Shown here piece by piece: positions 58,156 through 64,000 of a stretch of DNA of 64,000 nt. Made by a program: the position numbers and the translations under genes. Within the stretch, counting starts at the first letter, position 1; each line of letters starts with the position of its first letter. The DNA comes from Sorghum bicolor. Taxonomy: Eukaryota > Streptophyta > Magnoliopsida > Poales > Poaceae. The stretch covers positions 473,727 through 537,726 of the forward strand of contig NW_018396405.1 of the NCBI RefSeq assembly GCF_000003195.3. The letters are read 5' to 3'. The notes under the pieces are model-generated. The model saw only the letters and a list, made by a program, of their open reading frames with translations, did no database searches and had not been told where the DNA came from.

Positions 58156-60643
58156 CTGAGCTTCCACTTGAGCCCCTTTACCCAGGAGTATCATCGGGTG
58201 CATCCAAAATGGTTTCTTAGCCTTTGATGCATTAGGCGCGAACTGTGTACCTATCTTGCACGAACACTAACTCTGTCTCCAAACAGACCAAAGCGAGATT
58301 CCATATGACACATGTCATCTAGGAGTTCTATTGGGGTGCGTCCAAATGGAATTCTTTGCATATGGTATGTTCCATGCAAACCATGCACCTATCTTGCATC
58401 AAGACTAGCACTATCTCCAACACAGATCGAATTGACCTTCCACTTGAGCCACTTCACCTAGGAGTATTATCGGGTGCTTCGATAATAGTTTCCGAGCCTA
58501 TGGTGCATTATGCGCAAACCATGCACCAATCTTGCACCTAAACTAACACTGTCTCCAAACATATTGAAGCGAGATTCCATATAACACACATGATCTAGGA
58601 GTTCTATTTTGTGCGTCCAAATTTATTTCCAAGAATATGGTATGTTCCATGCAAACTGTACACCTATATTGCATCAAGATTAGCACTATCTCCAAACAAA
58701 CCGAACCGAGCTTTCAATTCAGCCTCTTCACCTAGGAGTACCATCGGGAACTTCCACAACGGATTCTGAGCCTATGGTGCACTGGGAACAAACCATGCAC
58801 TTATCTTGCACTGAAACTAATACTATCTCCAACTGGACTGAAGCGAGATTCCTTATGATACACTTCATCTAGTAGTTCCATCGGGTGCATCTACAGTTCC
58901 ATTGAGTGTGTCCAAATTGATTTCTGAGCATATGGTATGTTCCTTGCAAACCGTGCACCTATCTTGCATCAAGATAAGAACTATCTCCAAAAAGACAGAA
59001 CAAAGATTCCACTTGAGCCTCTTCACCAAGGAGTACCATCGTGTGCGTCCAAAATAGTTTCTTAGCCTATGGTGCATTAGGCACAAACCGTGTGCCTATC
59101 TTGCACCGAAACTAACACTATCTCCAAAGAGACCGAAGTGAGATTCTATATGACACACGTCATCTAGGAGTTCTATTGGGTGCTTCCAAATATATTTCGA
59201 AGCATATGGTACGTTCCATGCAATTCGTGCACCTATCTTGCATCAAGATTAGCACTATCTCCAAACAAAAGCAAACTGAGCTTCCACTTGAGCCCCTTTA
59301 CCCAGGAGTATCATCGGGTGCATCCAAAATGGTTTCTTAGCCTTTGATGCATTAGGCGCAAACTGTGTACCTATCTTGCACGAACACTAACTCTGTCTCC
59401 AAACAGACCAAAGCGAGATTCCATATGACACATGTCATCTAGGAGTTCTATTGGGGTGCGTCCAAATGGAATTCTTTGCATATGGTATGTTCCATGCAAA
59501 CCATGCACCTATCTTGCATCAAGACTAGCACTATCTCCAACACAGATCGAATTGACCTTCCACTTGAGCCACTTCACCTAGGAGTATTATCGGGTGCTTC
59601 GATAATAGTTTCCGAGCCTATGGTGCATTATGCGCAAACCATGCACCAATCTTGCACCTAAACTAACACTGTCTCCAAACATATTGAAGCGAGATTCCAT
59701 ATAACACACATGATCTAGGAGTTCTATTTTGTGCGTCCAAATTTATTTCCAAGAATATGGTATGTTCCATGCAAACTGTACACCTATATTGCATCAAGAT
59801 TAGCACTATCTCCAAACAAACCGAACCGAGCTTTCAATTCAGCCTCTTCACCTAGGAGTACCATCGGGAACTTCCACAACGGTTTCTGAGCCTATGGTGC
59901 ACTGGGAACAAACCATGCACTTATCTTGCACTGAAACTAATACTATCTCCAACTGGACTGAAGCGAGATTCCTTATGATACACTTCATCTAGTAGTTCCA
60001 TCGGGTGCATCTACAGTTCCATTGAGCGTGTCCAAATTGATTTCTGAGCATATGGTATGTTCCTTGCAAACCGTGCACCTATCTTGCATCAATATAAGAA
60101 CTATCTCCAAAAAGACAGAACAAAGATTCCACTTGAGCCTCTTCACCAAGGAGTACCATCGTGTGCGTCCAAAATAGTATCTTAGCCTATGGTGCAAAAG
60201 GCACAAACCGTGTACGTATCTTGCACCGAAACTAACACTATCTCCAAAGAGACCGAAGTGAGATTCTATATGACACACGTCATCTAGGAGTTCTATTGGG
60301 TGCTTCCAATTATATTTTGAAGCATATGGTACGCTCCATGCAATTCATGCACCTATCTTGCATCAAGATTAGCACTATCTCCAAACAAAAGCAAATTAAG
60401 CTTCCACTTGAGCCCCTTTACCCAGGAGTATCATCGGTTGCATCCAAAAGGGTTTCTTAGCCTATGATGCATTAGGCGCAAACTGTGTAACTATCTTGCA
60501 CAAAAACTAACTATGTCTCCAAACAGACCGAAGCAAGATTCCATATGACACATGTCATCTAGGAGTTCTATTGGGGTGCGTCCAAATGGATTTCTTAGCA
60601 CTATCTCCAAATAGACCGAACCGAACTTTCACTTGAGCCTCTT
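58156..60643. repeat. Satellite, two ~1120-bp units plus part unit
   Basis: Two consecutive near-identical 1120-bp units (phase points 58800 and 59920), followed by the start of the shorter unit that holds solo LTR 2. Confidence 0.92.
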
Positions 60644-61607
60644 TGATGAGGACATCCCTAGCATTCATTCATCTTCAAATGAAACTCCACTTGATATAAG
60701 TGGTCCAATTACAAGAAGTAGAGCTAAACAATTGGAGAAGGAAATTCATTCTCAGGTGAACGCTAACCTTATGTTTAATAATCAGTTTATGTTGAATGAT
60801 CCTATACTTTTGAGTTCTTGTTTCAATGTCCTTAGGAATGATGGAGGGTATGAACCAGCATGGGATGAAGATGGATTCAAGCCTTTGGACATCTGAACCA
60901 AGAAGCCTATCGTGTGCATAAATAAAATGGTGGTTCATTACTTCTGCATGAGAAGGCAACCAGAAGCTAGATGGCTGACCCATGGTACAAATTCCAAGCA
61001 TCACCACGGACAGAATACAAGGAGTTACGTGGCATTCTACAGATGGATGAAAGCATCTTTAAGTCTATGTTGCAGCCCATCAAACGGTTCATTATTTAGA
61101 CTTCCCAATAAAGAGTTATGCTCATTTTAGTAACTGCTGCCAGAAGCTGAGAAGACGCGCGAACCAGCCACAAAATCCACTAGTGGATGTGCATGCTGTC
61201 ATGTATTCAAAGCTGAACGCCCCTATCTATATATATCTCTTGTACTAGACAATGAAAGGACACATCTTGCTTGGTTAAAATTCAGAATACACAAACTCGT
61301 GGAGTTTTGTTTATGCGTGAGTCTTGAGAGGCTTGCAAAACATGTTCTTTCGATTCCTGAGGGAGTTGTAGAACGCCGAACTGCGGTTCATCCAGTTTGT
61401 GCCTTCACGTCTATACGGCGTGATTGCGTGGGCTGTTCGTCGGTACGTGGAAGGGTGATTGACTCGGTAGTTCGTCGCGTGGACAGCCTCGCGGTGCACT
61501 GCCTCTTCACCAGGTCACGCAGCGACAAGTTATCAAGTTCGCGAATCCTACGAGAAGATCGGGCCACAACGACTTGTCTCACGCTATCCCTAGGCGTGAG
61601 CATATCA
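60644..61607 (+). mobile_element. CRM-like solo LTR, copy 2
   Basis: 964 bp at an offset of 3892 bp from copy 1, same CTCTT duplication (60639-60643 and 61608-61612) in the same place of the same monomer. I find only three differences from copy 1 (near 57568, 57652 and 57702 in copy 1), so it arose by duplication of the surrounding array rather than by a second insertion. TATATATAT at 61228-61236. Confidence 0.92.
60645..60896 (+). pseudogene. CRM-like polyprotein C-terminal tail within solo LTR 2
   Basis: Same 84 codons as in copy 1, without change. Confidence 0.75.
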
Positions 61608-64000
61608 CTCTTCACGTAGGAGTATCATCGGGAACTTCCACAACGATTTCTGAGCCTATGGTGCACTGGGCACAAACCATGCAACTATCTTGCACCAAAA
61701 CTAATACTATCTCCAACTGGACCGAAGCGAGATTCCATATGGTACACTTCCTCTAGTAGTTCCATTGGGTGCATCTACAGTTCCATCGGGTTTGTCCAAA
61801 TTGACTTCTGAGCATATGGTATGTTCCATGCAAACCGTGCACCTATCTTGCATCAAGATTAGAACTATCTCCAAACAGACAGAACAAAGATTCCACTTGA
61901 GCCTCTTCACCAAGGAGTACCATCGTGTGCGTCCAAAATAGTTTCTTAGCCTATGGTGCATTAGGCACAAACCGTGTGCCTATCTTGCACCGAAACTAAC
62001 ACTATCTCCAAAGAGACCGAAGTGAGATTCTATATGACACACGTCATCTAGGAGTTCTATTGGGTGCTTCCAAATATATTTCGAAGCATATGGTATGTTC
62101 CATGCAATTCGTGCACCTATCTTGCATCAAGATTAGCACTATCTCCAAACAAAAGCAAACTGAGCTTCCACTTGAGCCCCTTTACCCAGGAGTATCATCG
62201 GGTGCATCCAAAATGGTTTCTTAGCCTTTGATGCATTAGGCGCAAACTGTGTACCTATCTTGCACGAACACTAACTCTGTCTCCAAACAGACCAAATCGA
62301 GATTCCATATGACACATGTCATCTAGGAGTTCTATTGGGGTGCGTCCAAATGGAATTCTTTGCATATGGTATGTTCCATGCAAACCATGCACCTATCTTG
62401 CATCAAGACTAGCACTATCTCCAACACAGATCGAATTGACCTTCCACTTGAGCGACTTCACCTAGGAGTATTATCGGGTGCTTCGATAATAGTTTCCGAG
62501 CCTATGGTGCATTATGCGCAAACCATGCACCAATCTTGCACCTAAACTAACACTGTCTCCAAACATATTGAAGCGAGATTCCATATAACACACATGATCT
62601 AGGAGTTCTATTTTGTGCGTCCAAATTTATTTCCAAGAATATGGTATGTTCCATGCAAACTGTACACCTATATTGCATCAAGATTAGCACTATCTCCAAA
62701 CAAACCGAACCGAGCTTTCAATTCAGCCTCTTCACCTAGGAGTACCATCGGGAACTTCCACAACGGTTTCTGAGCCTATGGTGCACTGGGAACAAACCAT
62801 GCACTTATCTTGCACTGAAACTAATACTATCTCCAACTGGACTGAAGCGAGATTCCTTATGATACACTTCATCTAGTAGTTCGATCGGGTGCATCTACAG
62901 TTCCATTGAGCGTGTCCAAATTGATTTCTGAGCATATGGTATGTTCCTTGCAAACCGTGCACCTATCTTGCATCAAGATAAGAACTATCTCCAAACAGAC
63001 AGAACAAAGATTCCACTTGAGCCTCTTCACCAAGGAGTACCATCGTGTGCGTCCAAAATAGTTTCTTAGCCTATGGTGCATTAGGCACAAACCGTGTACG
63101 TATCTTGCACCGAAACTAACACTATCTCCAAAGAGACCGAAGTGAGATTCTATATGACACACGTCATCTAGGAGTTCTATTGGGTGCTTCCAATTATATT
63201 TTGAAGCATATGGTACGCTCCATGCAATTCATGCACCTATCTTGCATCAAGATTAGCACTATCTCCAAACAAAAGCAAATTAAGCTTCCACTTGAGCCCC
63301 TTTACCCAGGAGTATCATCGGTTGCATCCAAAATGGTTTCTTAGCCTATGATGCATTAGGCGCAAACTGTGTAACTATCTTGCACAAAAACTAACTATGT
63401 CTCCAAACAGACCGAAGCAAGATTCCATATGACACATGTCATCTAGGAGTTCTATTGGGGTGCGTCCAAATGGATTTCTTAGCACTATCTCCAAATAGAC
63501 CGAACCGAACTTTCACTTGAGCCTCTTCACGTAGGAGTATCATCGGGAACTTCCACAACGATTTCTGAGCCTATGGTGCACTGGGCACAAACCATGCAAC
63601 TATCTTGCACCAAAACTAATACTATCTCCAACTGGACCGAAGCGAGATTCCATATGATACACTTCCTCTAGTAGTTCCATTGGGTGCATCTACAGTTCCA
63701 TCGGGTTTGTCCAAATTGACTTCTGAGCATATGGTATGTTCCATGCAAACCGTGCACCTATCTTGCATCAAGATTAGAACTATCTCCAAACAGACAGAAC
63801 AAAGATTCCACTTGAGCCTCTTCACCAAGGAGTACCATCGTGTGCGTCCAAAATAGTTTCTTAGCCTATGGTGCATTAGGCACAAACCGTGTGCCTATCT
63901 TGCACCGAAACTAACACTATCTCCAAAGAGACCGAAGTGAGATTCTATATGACACACGTCATCTAGGAGTTCTATTGGGTGCTTCCAAATATATTTCGAA
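61608..64000. repeat. Satellite with alternating ~1120- and ~795-bp units and an empty insertion site
   Basis: Phase points at 61684, 62804 and 63599 give units of 1120 and 795 bp, a compound repeat of 1915 bp. At 63523-63527 the single CTCTT, followed directly by CACGTAGGAG, is the unoccupied equivalent of the solo-LTR site. Confidence 0.93.

Noticed and set aside
63523..63540. Empty site explained by precise excision of a solo LTR
   Set aside because: LTR retrotransposons have no precise excision mechanism, and no second CTCTT copy or residue remains.
1..64000. CRISPR array or prokaryotic mobile system
   Set aside because: Regular repeats here are long, contiguous satellite without unique spacers; all coding content is plant LTR retrotransposon.

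Overview
This window is centromere-type heterochromatin from a grass. There are no host protein genes and no RNA genes. About 10 kb on the left and about 14 kb on the right are tandem satellite with a basic monomer of ~137 bp. The ~40 kb between them is an island of LTR retrotransposons inserted in the array and in one another. Monomer length, the ~137-bp sequence type and the CRM-like (centromeric retrotransposon) elements point to an Andropogoneae grass (sorghum / sugarcane / Miscanthus group), where centromeric satellites of this length are known. That assignment is from recollection and was not searched.

Layout. (1) 1-10042: nine copies of a very uniform ~1116-bp higher-order repeat (HOR) made of eight monomers that alternate between two types (A-B-A-B...). 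(2) 10043-15547: element A, a non-autonomous CRM-like Ty3/gypsy element. Its left end is an inverted LTR 3' end, yet it is flanked by a proper 5-bp target duplication. (3) 15553-15679: a 127-bp scrap of satellite. (4) 15685-50340: element C, a Tat-lineage-like Ty3/gypsy element lacking RT/RNase H and carrying a multi-exon antisense gene between pol and the 3' LTR. Element B (16564-23740, CRM-like, minus strand) sits in its 5' LTR, and element B itself carries a Copia-type solo LTR, element E (20409-22353). Element D (29514-45117, minus strand, Tekay/RIRE-like chromovirus with 4.4-4.6 kb LTRs, an extra ORF0 and a C-terminal chromodomain) sits in an exon of element C's antisense gene. (5) 50341-64000: a more diverged, rearranged satellite array with two N gaps and two nearly identical 964-bp CRM-like solo LTRs (56752-57715, 60644-61607). 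A third, empty copy of the same insertion site lies at about 63523.

All seven insertions have TG...CA ends and matching 5-bp target duplications (ATCTT, GTACA, GTATG, CCCAG, TTAGC, and CTCTT twice), so the order of events can be read directly. Satellite came first, then A and C, then B and D inside C, then E inside B. The solo LTR went into one right-hand HOR unit that was later duplicated together with it.

Every element is disabled as a protein source by nonsense codons, frameshifts, internal deletions or insertions. The most notable points are the inverted-end structure of element A, the two independent in-frame RT-to-integrase deletions in A and B, the filled/empty site trio in the right array, and the intron-containing antisense gene of element C.
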